DNA of 64,000 nt from Sphaerochaeta sp. (GTDB taxonomy: Bacteria; Spirochaetota; Spirochaetia; Sphaerochaetales; Sphaerochaetaceae), in contig JAKVPA010000007.1 in NCBI GenBank assembly GCA_022482495.1, positions 1-64,000 of the forward strand, in the 5' to 3' direction. How positions within the stretch are numbered: position 1 is the stretch's first letter; every line of letters begins with the position of its first letter. The notes under the pieces were generated by a model. It was not told the DNA's origin and did no database searches. It saw nothing but the letters and a program-made list of their open reading frames with translations. The position numbers and the translations under genes were made by a program. Below are positions 35,719 to 44,900 of the stretch, one piece after another.

Positions 35719-36630
35719 TTATCGAATCCTTCCCAACGACCCATTGGAGAGCGCCTGCTCCACTTCCCTGGCATACGGGATGGAAGGAGAAGCTCCCGGG
35801 CGTCCGATACAGACGCTACTTGCCGCCGTAGCGAAGGAGAGGCAATCCTTCACCGGCTCTTTCTTGGCGACACCGGCCAGGAAGAACCCGATGAACGTAT
35901 CCCCCGCCGCCGTGGTGTCCACCACCGGCGCGTCCAGGTACGTCCCCATCTGGATCACCCCGTCCCCATCCTGGTAGAGCAGCCCCTGCTTCCCCAACGT
36001 CAGCACGATGGTGGTGCGGGGATACTTCCGTCTGAGTTCCGCGAGGATATCCGGGAACGACTGTTTCCCGCTGAGGGCGGCCCCCTCCACCTCGTTGACG
36101 AACAGCCAGTCGACCAAATCCAGCGGATAACCCTTCACTTCTTCATCCATCGGAGCGGCATTGAACGCGATCCGCATTCCCCTCTTGTGGGCAGCCTCCA
36201 TGGCGTAGCCCACCAGGTTGACCTCGTTCTGCAGCAAAAGCACGTCATCCGGCCCGAAATGGGAAACGGCGGAATCAATGTATGCAGTGGTAAGCGCCTT
36301 GTTGGAACCCCCATACAAAAGGATGCAGTTCTGTCCGTTGTGGTCGACTTCGATGATGGTATGCCCGCAGGTCACCGGTGAAGTCTCCATCAACGAGACA
36401 TCCACACCGCTTTCCACCAATGCGTCGCGGAGCATCTCCGACCCCTCGCCGAAGAATCCGGCATGGTACACCTCGCACCCCGCTTTGGCGGCGGCGATGC
36501 TCTGGTTCAACCCTTTTCCGCCACAGAAAACATGGAGACCCAACGAAGACTTGGTCTCCCCCGGCTTGAGGAACGCATCCACCGCATAGGTGTGATCCAC
36601 ATTCAACGACCCGATATTGAGGATTTTCAT
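35719..36630 (-). CDS. PfkB-family carbohydrate kinase, ribokinase-like
   Basis: A 303-aa cytoplasmic kinase. N-terminal GSLNVDHTYAVDAFLKPGET and GGKGLNQSIAAAKAG are the ribokinase sugar-binding signature; NEVNLVGYAMEAA and NEVEGAAL precede the C-terminal ATP/anion-hole motif DTTAAGDTFIGFFLAG with the catalytic Asp. Ribokinase would phosphorylate ribose, which fits the ribose released by nucleoside breakdown at 18-20 kb, though that link is inference. ATG 36630 lacks a Shine-Dalgarno and lies six bases after an extended -10 (TGCTACACT), suggesting a leaderless message that starts just after the terminator of the preceding gene. Confidence 0.88.
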   Translation of the reverse strand: MKILNIGSLNVDHTYAVDAFLKPGETKSSLGLHVFCGGKGLNQSIAAAKAGCEVYHAGFFGEGSEMLRDALVESGVDVSLMETSPVTCGHTIIEVDHNGQNCILLYGGSNKALTTAYIDSAVSHFGPDDVLLLQNEVNLVGYAMEAAHKRGMRIAFNAAPMDEEVKGYPLDLVDWLFVNEVEGAALSGKQSFPDILAELRRKYPRTTIVLTLGKQGLLYQDGDGVIQMGTYLDAPVVDTTAAGDTFIGFFLAGVAKKEPVKDCLSFATAASSVCIGRPGASPSIPYAREVEQALSNGSLGRIR

Positions 36631-36636
36631 GCCACG

Positions 36637-36645
36637 AGTGTAGCA
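36637..36645 (-). promoter_or_regulatory. Extended -10 of the PfkB kinase gene, leaderless type
   Basis: Minus strand TGCTACACT (TGn plus TACACT at 36637-36642). Six bases to ATG 36630. The -35 region is taken up by the terminator stem of the upstream gene. Confidence 0.4.
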
Positions 36646-36674
36646 CGAAAAACGGAGGGCGTGCACCCTCCGTT
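36646..36674 (-). terminator. Intrinsic terminator after the nitroreductase gene
   Basis: AACGGAGGG (36651-36659) and CCCTCCGTT (36666-36674) form a 9-bp stem with a 6-nt loop; on the minus strand it is followed by a five-base T run (36648-36652, partly in the stem). Confidence 0.8.
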
Positions 36675-36707
36675 TCGGATTATCTTGTTCGTTGTCGTGT
36701 TATCCGC

Positions 36708-37318
36708 TTATTTGGAGAATACTTCCAGACGCTCGGACATCGGCAGCTTGTCCTTCGGCTCGGCCGTTTCATGCGGCTGACCAAACGGCATCTGCGCCAG
36801 CAGCTTCCAGGAGCCGGGAACCTTCCATGTCCGCTTCACCTGGTCGTCGATCAAGGGATTGTAGTGCTGCAGGGAAGCGCCCAAGCCAATGTTGGCAAGA
36901 CCGATCCAGATGGCGTACTGCAACATGCCGTTGGCCTGCTGCGCCCAAACGGGGAAGTTGTCCTTGTACAGGGCGAACTGATCCATCAGATTCTGGGTGA
37001 CCGCCGTATCCTCAAAGAACAACGCCGTGCCGTACCCGGCCTTGAACGCGTTGATCTTCTCTTCCGTCTGGCTGAAATGCTCCGCCGGAACAATCTTGCG
37101 AAGGGTTTCCATCACGATGTCACCCCACAGCCTGTCGTGGGCCTTCACCGAACAGCAGCACGATACGAGGGCTCTGCCCGTTGAACGCCGAAGGCACATA
37201 GGTCAAGCGCATGTTCGATGACCCCTTGGATCTCTTTCTGGGAGACAGAGATGTCTTTTCCGATCGCATAGATGGAGCGACGAGCTTCCATCGCCTGATT
37301 TAATGTATGATTAGCCAT
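36708..37318 (-). CDS. Nitroreductase-family protein, frameshifted
   Basis: About 202 residues of the NfsB/FRP-like group resembling the fatty-acid-repression type (HBN1/YdgI). ATG 37318 opens MANHTLNQAMEARRSIYAIGKDISVSQKEIQGVIEHAL; a break near 37205 leads to TYVPSAFNGQSPRIVLLFGE, and one near 37158 leads to HDRLWGDIVMETLRKIVPAEHFSQTEEKINAFKAGYGTALFFEDTAV, then QQANGMLQYAIWIGLANIGLGASLQHYNP and SWKLLAQMPFGQPHE. These blocks are all in the family order. It is FMN-dependent and cytoplasmic; natural electron acceptor unknown. It ends in a clear terminator. Confidence 0.85.
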
Positions 37319-37369
37319 GTTATATACCTCATTCTCACCCAAGATAGCATATTTTGGGGCGAGCATCCA

Positions 37370-37966
37370 TCAATCGGCCGTACCAGGCACGCTTCCCAGC
37401 CACATGGCCTGCCGGGCGAACAACTCGGTGAACTCCTGCACGACGTTGGAAACGGTCTGCAACGTGAACGCCGCATCGTTCTCCTTGCTCGGATTCACCT
37501 TGAGGTATTGCTGGTGGGCGTGCTCGATCATATCGAACAACGTTCCGGTGTATGGATGGATTTCCGGAGGGGTGGGATTCTGCAGAAGCAGACGGATGAA
37601 ATACCACTTCAGACGCTTCTCGTAGCGCATATGCTCACGGATCGTCCCGGTGAAGGTGACGTTGTGGGGATAGGTGAACGCGTCCGTCGTGTAATGGCAG
37701 AGCTTTCCCAGATAGTAGAACGTCTTGATGTCGCTCTCCCCGGTGTACAGCAGATTGAACGTCAGATGTTGGATGGTACCGCATACATTGCGGTAGTTGT
37801 GGCCACGGAACCGTTCAACCGTCTTGAAGCCTCTCAGATAGGTGACGGGATTGTAATCAGGTTCGATGGAACCCAATTTGAAGAAGAATCGGCGCAAGGG
37901 GGATTGATCCCGCATGAACCATGATGCGAGGTACCGGCCAAGAGCCCAATGACAGAGCATTTTCAT
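37370..37966 (-). CDS. Zinc-dependent phospholipase C-like protein
   Basis: A 198-aa protein. Start chosen at 37966 (MKMLCHWALGRYLASWFM; GAGGGG upstream). It carries His-rich blocks typical of Zn-dependent PLC and the related S1/P1 fold: CHWALGRYL, GSIEPDYNPVTYLRGF, FRGHNYRNV, YLGKLCHYTTDAFTYPHN (HxxxD), EHAHQQYL. No signal peptide is evident, so it acts in the cytoplasm or is exported by another route. Promoter 37986-38015. It is annotated in relatives only as zinc-dependent phospholipase C family; substrate unproven. Confidence 0.82.
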   Translation of the reverse strand: MKMLCHWALGRYLASWFMRDQSPLRRFFFKLGSIEPDYNPVTYLRGFKTVERFRGHNYRNVCGTIQHLTFNLLYTGESDIKTFYYLGKLCHYTTDAFTYPHNVTFTGTIREHMRYEKRLKWYFIRLLLQNPTPPEIHPYTGTLFDMIEHAHQQYLKVNPSKENDAAFTLQTVSNVVQEFTELFARQAMWLGSVPGTAD

Positions 37967-37985
37967 CGTCGAACCCCTCCTGCTC

Positions 37986-38015
37986 TTTATAGCGGAATTT
38001 CCTGTTTCATGTAAA
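37986..38015 (-). promoter_or_regulatory. Promoter of the phospholipase-like gene
   Basis: Minus strand: -35 TTTACA (38010-38015), 18-bp spacer, -10 TATAAA (37986-37991). Confidence 0.55.
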
Positions 38016-38098
38016 CAACAATCACGATGTTTTGTCATGTCATTTTTGCCCTTTGGTGATGAATTTCATTCATTTTTCATGAAAGGAGACGTGCACTC

Positions 38099-38166
38099 TT
38101 TTGTGATTTTTCCTTGCTTTCACAAAATCTTCCGTCTTCACAAACCAACGCCTTGCTGGCTATGAT
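38099..38166 (+). promoter_or_regulatory. Promoter and upstream inverted repeat before the TRAP operon
   Basis: -35 TTCACA (38137-38142), 18-bp spacer, -10 TATGAT (38161-38166). Upstream, TTTTGTGA (38099-38106) and TCACAAAA (38120-38127) are a perfect 8-bp inverted repeat, and the half-site TTCACAAA recurs at the -35. The TGTGA/TCACA halves recall Crp sites but the 13-nt gap is too wide for the standard N6 site. Confidence 0.5.
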
Positions 38167-38184
38167 GACGATGGTGGGATGCAT

Positions 38185-38520
38185 ATGAAACGTGGCTTCG
38201 TCGTACTGCTCTGTGTGCTTCTCTCAGCGACTATCTTTGCGGGCAACACCACGAAGAAAGCGGAGACGCCCCAACAAGACATCCTGATCTCCATCGCCGT
38301 CCAGAACGGACCGGTGGAATTCACCGTGCCCTCCACCCAGACGACCCCACGCCAGACATCCTGCCATTTCGCCACGGTAATCCACGCGATTCTTCCCCAC
38401 ACTGGTCGGATCGCGCAAGAAAAATCCCGTTCCCGCCGTACCATCGCGTTGGTGACGGATCATACGCTGTACCGGCAGGAGAGCGGGTCCATACGTTCCC
38501 CTACCTCCATCGTTTCCTGA
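38185..38520 (+). CDS. Small secreted protein, possibly frameshifted
   Basis: ATG 38185 (in-frame ATG also at 38179) opens MKRGFVVLLCVLLSATIFAGNTTKK, a clean signal peptide cut after IFA. The frame ends at 38520 after 111 residues. After about residue 60 the +2 frame is also open through YHRVGDGSYAVPAGERVHTFPYLHRFLTLFFGLEGIRL to 38576, so the real end may lie there, twelve bases before dctQ. It occupies the place where a TRAP binding protein normally sits but is far too short and has no DctP motif. Function unknown. Confidence 0.45.
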   Translation: MKRGFVVLLCVLLSATIFAGNTTKKAETPQQDILISIAVQNGPVEFTVPSTQTTPRQTSCHFATVIHAILPHTGRIAQEKSRSRRTIALVTDHTLYRQESGSIRSPTSIVS

Positions 38521-38587
38521 CGCTCTTTTTTGGCTTGGAAGGGATACGTCTGTCCGTATCCATCATTTCGGCATAAGGAAACAATTC

Positions 38588-39235
38588 ATGCAAACTTCAA
38601 GAGAGGCCCGGTTCTCCCGATGGCTCGTTGCGAACCATCTGGTGCCGGATACCGTGCATTGTACGGGAAAGGAACGCTTTCCCGAATGGCTCAGGGTCAT
38701 CAACCACTGGGCGCACAAGATCATGCTGTACGTGGCGGAGATCGCCCTGGCCATGATGGTGGCCATCGTCTTCATGACCGTCATTCTTCGCTATTTCTTC
38801 AACACCGGCATCGGCTGGGCGGAGGAAGTACCCCGCCTGCTGGTCACCCTTTTCGCCTTCCTGGCCTGCGCCATCGGGGTGCGGGACCACATCCATATCT
38901 CGGTGAACGTCATCTACAATCTCTGCGGTCCCAAAGGCAAGTGGTGGTTCGACAAGTTCTCCGACAGCGCCATACTCTTCTGCGGGCTGTACATGCTGCT
39001 GTATGGAGGAGCGCGGATGATCAAGATGGCGGGTCTGCCAGGAACGCTTCCCATGACCGGATGGCCGGTCTGGATCCAGTACCTGCCTGTGCCCCTGGCG
39101 GGATTTCTCATCACCTTTGACTCGATCCTGTTCCTCTCCGGCGTCCTGAAGAAGGATGACCTGCTGTACAGCGAACAGGAAACGGATTACGTCGCGCTGG
39201 TCAAAGAACAGAAAAACCAGGAGGCCTCCACATGA
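38588..39235 (+). CDS. dctQ: TRAP transporter small permease, DctQ family
   Basis: A 215-aa membrane protein with four segments (IMLYVAEIALAMMVAIVFMTVILRYFF; VPRLLVTLFAFLACAIGV; FSDSAILFCGLYMLLYGG; LPVPLAGFLITFDSILFLSG). The pattern RYFFNTGIGWAEEVPRLL is the DctQ signature. An unusually long N-terminal cytoplasmic part (about 40 residues, TGKERFPEWLRVINHW) precedes the first segment. AAGGAAA is the ribosome site. The stop overlaps the DctM start (ATGA, 39232-39235). It pairs with DctM in secondary, Na+-driven solute uptake. Confidence 0.92.
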   Translation: MQTSREARFSRWLVANHLVPDTVHCTGKERFPEWLRVINHWAHKIMLYVAEIALAMMVAIVFMTVILRYFFNTGIGWAEEVPRLLVTLFAFLACAIGVRDHIHISVNVIYNLCGPKGKWWFDKFSDSAILFCGLYMLLYGGARMIKMAGLPGTLPMTGWPVWIQYLPVPLAGFLITFDSILFLSGVLKKDDLLYSEQETDYVALVKEQKNQEAST

Positions 39236-40659
39236 GCATTACCGGACTTTCCGCACTGGTGTTGATGGGCGGCTTCTTCCTTCTGATGTTCCTCCACATC
39301 CCGGTGACCTTCGCCATGTTGATCGCCACCGTGGCTGCGGCAGCCCTCAGCGGACTGAACATCGCCACCCTGCTCTCCCCGATGCTGGATGGGGTGAGCA
39401 ACTTCTCCCTGCTGGCCATCCCGTTCTTCATCCTGATGGGTGAGATCATGAGCGCCGGCAAAATCTCCGACCGGATCGTCGACCTGGCCAACCTGATCGT
39501 CGGCCGGTTCCGCGGAGGCCTGGCCTACGTCAACGTCCTGGATTCCACCTTCTTCGGCGGCATCTCAGGCTCGGCGGTCGCCGACGTATCCTCACTGGGG
39601 TCGGTCGTCATCCCGTTGATGGTCAAACAAGGATACAACCCGGAGTTCACCGTGGGACTGACCGTCACCACCGCCTGCCAAGGCGTGTTGATCCCTCCCA
39701 GCCACAACATGGTCATCTACGCGCTGGCAGCCGGAGGCGGCGTCTCCATCGCCCACATGTTCATGGGAGGCATTCTCCCCGGCCTCTGGCTGGGATTCTG
39801 CTTCATGGTGTACTGCTACTTCGCCGGGAAAAAATACAACTTCCCCAAGGGGGAGGTCATCGGACCGAATGATTCCGTCCGATGGGTCCGCATCCGAAAG
39901 AGTCCGGCGGGCACCAAATGGTCCAACACCCCGGATCCGGAAAGCTGGCGGATCCTTGCCAACCCGAAGTTCACCTGCACGGTAGGCAAACGGATGGGCA
40001 TCGTCATCAACTCGGTGCTCCCCATGCTGATCATGGTGATCATCCTGGTAGGAGTCGGAGCCGGCATCTTCACCGCGACGGAATCAGCGGCCGTGGCGTG
40101 CGTCTACGCCTTCGTCCTTACCTACTTCATCCTCCGCTCTGACCGGATCAGCCATTTCCCTCAGGTGCTGAAGAACTCATTGAAAACATTGGCCACCGTA
40201 CTCTCGTTGATCGCCACAGCCAAGGCGTTCGCCTTCATGATGACCTCGCTCCGCATCCCGGAGATGATCACCAACGGCCTGTTGACCCTGACGGACAACC
40301 GGACGCTGCTGCTGCTGATCATCAACCTGATGCTCCTGGTGCTGGGTTGCTTTATGGATATGGCCCCGCTTATCATGATCATGACGCCGATCCTCTTGCC
40401 GGTGGTCACCGGACCGATCATCCACATGAACCCGGTGCACTTCGGCATCATGTTGATCTTCAACCTGGCCATCGGGCTGTGCACGCCTCCGGTGGGCACG
40501 GCACTATTCGTCGGATGCGCCGTCGGGCACACCAGTCTGGAGAAGACCAGCAAAGCGACGTTGGGACTGTTCGGAACGATGGTGTTCGCCTTGATGGTCG
40601 TCACCTTCGTTCCCGGCTTCACCACGTGGATTCCGATGGAACTGTTCGGTTCCGTATAA
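39232..40659 (+). CDS. dctM: TRAP transporter large permease, DctM family
   Basis: A 475-aa membrane protein, longer than the usual 425, with some twelve segments. Signatures: FMLIATVAAAALSGLNIATLL, LLAIPFFILMGEIMSAG, FFGGISGSAVADVSSLGSVVIP, and at the C-terminal half FMDMAPLIMIMTPILLPVV and LCTPPVGTALFVG. A hydrophilic insertion of about 50 residues (GPNDSVRWVRIRKSPAGTKWSNTPDPESW) lies in the middle. It is the transport subunit; Na+ and substrate sites lie here. No DctP binding protein is encoded in the window, so it must be elsewhere. OadB follows after 9 nt. Confidence 0.93.
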   Translation: MSITGLSALVLMGGFFLLMFLHIPVTFAMLIATVAAAALSGLNIATLLSPMLDGVSNFSLLAIPFFILMGEIMSAGKISDRIVDLANLIVGRFRGGLAYVNVLDSTFFGGISGSAVADVSSLGSVVIPLMVKQGYNPEFTVGLTVTTACQGVLIPPSHNMVIYALAAGGGVSIAHMFMGGILPGLWLGFCFMVYCYFAGKKYNFPKGEVIGPNDSVRWVRIRKSPAGTKWSNTPDPESWRILANPKFTCTVGKRMGIVINSVLPMLIMVIILVGVGAGIFTATESAAVACVYAFVLTYFILRSDRISHFPQVLKNSLKTLATVLSLIATAKAFAFMMTSLRIPEMITNGLLTLTDNRTLLLLIINLMLLVLGCFMDMAPLIMIMTPILLPVVTGPIIHMNPVHFGIMLIFNLAIGLCTPPVGTALFVGCAVGHTSLEKTSKATLGLFGTMVFALMVVTFVPGFTTWIPMELFGSV

Positions 40660-40668
40660 GGAGGGGAT

Positions 40669-41805
40669 ATGCGATTTTTGCTTGAAGGCATCCAGGCGAC
40701 GACAGGCGGGGACCTTGTCATGTACGCCGTCGGATGTATTCTGATCTTCCTGGCCATCAAGAAGAACGTCGAGCCGGCTCTGCTGCTGCCGATGGGCTTC
40801 GGGGCCATTCTGGTCAACATCCCACTCTCCGGCGCCGTCACCCAGACGATTGCCGGACTGGGCCCGGTGGAAGGAATCCTGGACTGGTTGTTCAAGGTGG
40901 GCATCCATGCGTCTGAGGCGATGCCGCTCCTTCTGTTCATCGGCATCGGCGCGATGATCGACTTCGGACCGCTTCTATCCAACCCGAAGTTGATCCTCTT
41001 CGGCGCGGCCGCCCAGTTCGGCATCTTCGCCACCATCACCTGTGCCGCACTGTGGGGCTTCTCCCTTTCCGACGCCGCGTCCATCGGCATCATCGGAGCG
41101 GCGGACGGCCCGACGGCCATTCTGGTCAGTCAGGTACTGCACAGCGCCTACGTCGGCCCGATCGCCGTGGCGGCCTACTCGTACATGGCTTTGGTGCCGA
41201 TCATCCAGCCGATGGCCATCAAACTGGTGACGACGAAGAATGAACGGCGCATCCGTATGCCGTACAATCCTCAGTCCGTCTCCAAGACGGCCCGGGTTCT
41301 GTTCCCCATCATCGTCACGATGATCGCCGGCTATGTGGCCCCATCGTCCATCAGTCTGGTCGGCATGCTGATGTTCGGGAACCTGCTCAGGGAATGCGGA
41401 GTGCTTGACTCGCTCTCCGACACCGCCCAGCACGCGTTCTCCAACAGCATCACGCTGCTGTTGGGACTGACCATCGCCAGTACGATGAAAGCGGAAGCGT
41501 TCGTCAACCTGCAGACGGTGATGATCCTCGCCCTGGGCTTGCTGGCGTTCGTGTTCGACACGATGGCCGGATGCCTGTTCGCCAAGTTCCTCAACCTGTT
41601 CACCAAGAACAAGATCAACCCGATGGTCGGGGCGGCGGGAATCTCCGCCTTCCCGATGTCGGCGCGGGTCATCCAGAAAATGGGGTTGAAGGAAGATTCA
41701 CAGAACCACCTGTTGATGCACGCCGTGGCGGCCAACGTAGCCGGACAGATCGGCTCGGTCGTCGCCGGAGGCGTCATCCTCTCGTTGGTTCCCCGATTCC
41801 TCTAG
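40669..41805 (+). CDS. Na+-translocating decarboxylase beta subunit (OadB/GcdB family)
   Basis: A 378-aa membrane protein with about ten segments. Motifs fit OadB/GcdB/MmdB: LLPMGFGAILVNIP, LLFIGIGAMIDFGPLL, GFSLSDAASIGIIGAADGPTAILVSQ (with the Na+-site Asp), GNLLRECGVLDSLSDTAQ, AGISAFPMSARVIQKMG. The subunit couples decarboxylation of a biotin-bound carboxyl group to Na+ export. No alpha subunit (carboxyltransferase) or biotin carrier lies in the window. GGAGGGG precedes ATG 40669, 9 nt after dctM. The following 38-aa gene resembles a reduced gamma subunit. Confidence 0.92.
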   Translation: MRFLLEGIQATTGGDLVMYAVGCILIFLAIKKNVEPALLLPMGFGAILVNIPLSGAVTQTIAGLGPVEGILDWLFKVGIHASEAMPLLLFIGIGAMIDFGPLLSNPKLILFGAAAQFGIFATITCAALWGFSLSDAASIGIIGAADGPTAILVSQVLHSAYVGPIAVAAYSYMALVPIIQPMAIKLVTTKNERRIRMPYNPQSVSKTARVLFPIIVTMIAGYVAPSSISLVGMLMFGNLLRECGVLDSLSDTAQHAFSNSITLLLGLTIASTMKAEAFVNLQTVMILALGLLAFVFDTMAGCLFAKFLNLFTKNKINPMVGAAGISAFPMSARVIQKMGLKEDSQNHLLMHAVAANVAGQIGSVVAGGVILSLVPRFL

Positions 41806-41814
41806 GAGGCACAT

Positions 41815-41931
41815 ATGGATACGGTACACGCATCCCTGATATTGATGGGAGAAGGCATGGCGGCAATCTTCGTCGTCATGCTGTTGATCCTCGCCGCCAT
41901 CAAAGTGATGGGGCATCATCACAAAGACTGA
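41815..41931 (+). CDS. 38-aa OadG-like membrane peptide
   Basis: ATG 41815 lies 8 nt after TAGGAGG and within 10 nt of the oadB stop. The product is MDTVHASLILMGEGMAAIFV, then VMLLILAAIKVMGHHHKD. One membrane segment (about residues 15-32) with an N-terminal GEGMAAIFVVM pattern matches the start of OadG gamma subunits (G-x-x-x-V-F-x-x-L), and the His-rich end recalls the Zn-binding tail of OadG, here cut to HHH. Gamma subunits are normally about 80-100 residues; this one is less than half. It is intact and followed by a strong hairpin. Assembly and Zn-binding role inferred. Confidence 0.75.
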   Translation: MDTVHASLILMGEGMAAIFVVMLLILAAIKVMGHHHKD

Positions 41932-41938
41932 ACGGAAC

Positions 41939-41959
41939 GGGCGTCCCATTGGGGCGCCC
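41939..41959. terminator. Hairpin between convergent oadG-like gene and purL
   Basis: GGGCGTCCC-ATT-GGGGCGCCC: nine-pair stem with one G-T, 3-nt loop. A weak T-rich stretch (ACTTTGCTT) follows on the plus strand. It sits between stops at 41931 and 41967, so it may serve both strands. Confidence 0.6.
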
Positions 41960-41966
41960 ACTTTGC

Positions 41967-44900
41967 TTACCGAAAATACCGGTACGCCCCTCGGAACAAG
42001 GCGTCATCCGGACGATACGGCGTATTGCGGTACAGGTTGGTTCCGTACCGCTCGCTGTGCGCCATCCGGCCGAACACCCTTCCATCCGGGCTGGTGATCC
42101 CTTCGATCGCCCAGAGCGACCCATTGGGATTGTCCGGAAGATGCATCGTCGCCTCCCCGTCTTCGCTCACATACTGCGTGGCGATCTGCCCATTCTTTTG
42201 CAACTCCTCCAATACCGACCGAGGGGCGACGAACCTCCCTTCCCCATGGCTGATGGGAAGCAGATCCACCTGTCCGACCCGTTTTTCGGAAAGCCACGGG
42301 GAGAGCACCGAGCACACCCGGGTACGGACCAGCATGGACTGGTGGCGCCCGATGGGATTGAACGTCAACGTCGGACTCTTCTCCGTCACATCGCAGATTC
42401 TCCCGTAGGGCAGCAACCCCAGCTTGACCAACGCCTGGAACCCGTTGCAGATACCCCCGACCAGCCCCCCCCGTTGATCCAACAGGCGACTGACCTGTTC
42501 GGAAATCTCAGGATTGCGGAGGAACGAAGCGATGAATTTCCCCGACCCATCCGGCTCATCGCCACCAGAGAACCCTCCGGGGATGAACAGCATCTGGCTG
42601 TCCGCCAACGCCTTGGCGAAGATTTGGGCGCTTTGCTCCACCGCCCTCTTATCCAGGTTCCGGACCACCAACACCTTGGGACGGAACCCCGCCTCGGAAA
42701 GCGCCTTGAAGAGATCCATCTCGCAGTTCGTCCCGGGAAAGACAGGGATCACCACGGTGGGACGGACAGAGGCCTCAGGCGCATGGGTGCACACGCACCG
42801 CTTCGGACTGGTGATGGTCTCCACCGGTTCGGCACCCTTGTCCGCCATGCGTGGATAGATAGGTTCCAGCGCCCCTTCCCATGCCCGCTCGGCTTCCCTG
42901 AGGTCAAGGTCGATCCCCCAGCCGGTTAGCCGGTATGCGGTGGTCGTAGTCCCGATCACCGGAAACACGGAATCGACGGAAGCATCCAATTCCAACACCA
43001 ACGCCCCATACCGGGGGGGGAACAAATCCGCTTCGGTAGTCACTTCCACGCCGATGGCATTGCCAAAGGCCATCACGCACAGCGCTTCGGCAAGCCCGCC
43101 CGAGCCCAACGCCCGGGCGCTGTACACCTCCCCCTGTTCCATCAACTGATGGATTTCCCGATACATCCCGGGAAGATCCTCACGCTCACAGAGGACGATC
43201 TGGTGGCCTGCCTGCTGGAAATGATCCAGCACCACATTCCGGGCGTCATGCATCGCCACGGCGAAGCTGACCACCGTCGGAGGCACGTCCATCGAACCGA
43301 ACGTTCCGCTCATCGAATCCTTCCCGCCGATGGCCCCCACCCCGAAGGACAGTTGGGCGGAGAACGCTCCCAGCAGCGCCGAAGTGACCGCGCCCCATTT
43401 CTCCGGCGCATCAGGCTTTCCGAAGAACTCCTGCAGGCTGAGCCACGCGCCGGAAATATCGCACCCCGCGGCGACCAGCTTGGAAAGGCTCTGGATCACC
43501 GCCATACGGCCACCCAGGAATGGATTCCGCTTGGTCAAGGCGGGATCCCCGCCCCAGGCCATCACCGAACAGGCATTGGTCCGTCCCGACGTGGGAAGCA
43601 GGGCGCACATCACCTGGGCCGGCGTCTTCTGCCGCCGACCGCCGAACGGCATCAACACCGTACCGGCGCCGATGGTGGAATCAAACCGTTCGGACAATCC
43701 CTGTTTGGAACAGACATCCAGGCGGGAAAGAAGTTGCAGCACCGCCTGGTTGGAAGGAGAATTCACCGAAGAAGTCATTGCGTTGGGCATGGGAATCTTC
43801 ACCACGGCATGCTTCACCGCACCATGGCTGTCCAGGAACGAACGGGCGATATCCACGATGACCTGTCCACCCTTATGCATCACCAGACGCTGGCTGTCGG
43901 TGACGACGGCAACAGCCGTCGCCTCCAGATTCTCCCGAGCCGCCAACGCGCGGAAGCGATGCACGTTTTGGGCATCCACCACCACAGCCATCCGTTCCTG
44001 GCTCTCGCTGATGGCCAGTTCCGTCCCGCTGAGGCCCTGGTACTTCACCGGCACCTTGTCCAGGTCGATCTCAAGCCCATCGGCAAGCTCCCCGATGGCA
44101 ACGGACACCCCGCCGGCACCAAAATCGTTGCACCGCTTGATCATCCGGCTGACCTGGGGATCACGGAAAAGCCGCTGGATCTTCCGCTCCTCTGGAGCGT
44201 TGCCTTTCTGCACCTCCGCCCCGCACTGCTGCAGCGAACTGCCATCGTGCCGCTTGGATGAGCCGGTGGCCCCACCGCACCCGTCCCGTCCGGTCCTTCC
44301 TCCCACAAGAAGCACCACGTCTCCCGCCTGGGGCTCCACCCTGACCACATGGTCGGCGGGAACCGCTCCGATGACCGCACCCAGCTCCAGATGTTTGGCG
44401 CGGTAATCGGGATGGTACAGCTCATCCACCAGACCGGTGGCAAGCCCCACCTGATTGCCGTACGAACTGTAGCCCCTGGGCCGCGGTGACGGCCAGTTTG
44501 TGCTGGGGAATCCGGCCGGGAAGCGTCGCTTCCACCGGTTCCCGCGGGTCTCCGCACCCGGAGATCCGCATCGCCTGGTAGACGTATGCCCTGCCGGAGA
44601 GGGGGTCCCTGATCGCCCCGCCGATGCAGGTCGCAGCCCCGCCGAACGGCTCGATCTCCGTCGGATGGTTGTGTGTTTCATTCTTGAAGAGAAGCAGCCA
44701 CGGCGCCCCGTCCACCACCACCTTCACCGTGCACGCGTTGATCTCCGGACTCTCATCCAGCGTGGTGAGCAAGCCCCGTTTCTTCAACGCTTTCGCCCCG
44801 ATGGTGGCGATGTCCATCAATGTCACCGGAGACGTACGGTGAAGTTCGTTTCGGACCGTCTGGTATTCCTCCCACGCCGCCTTCGCCTGGGAATCCTCGA

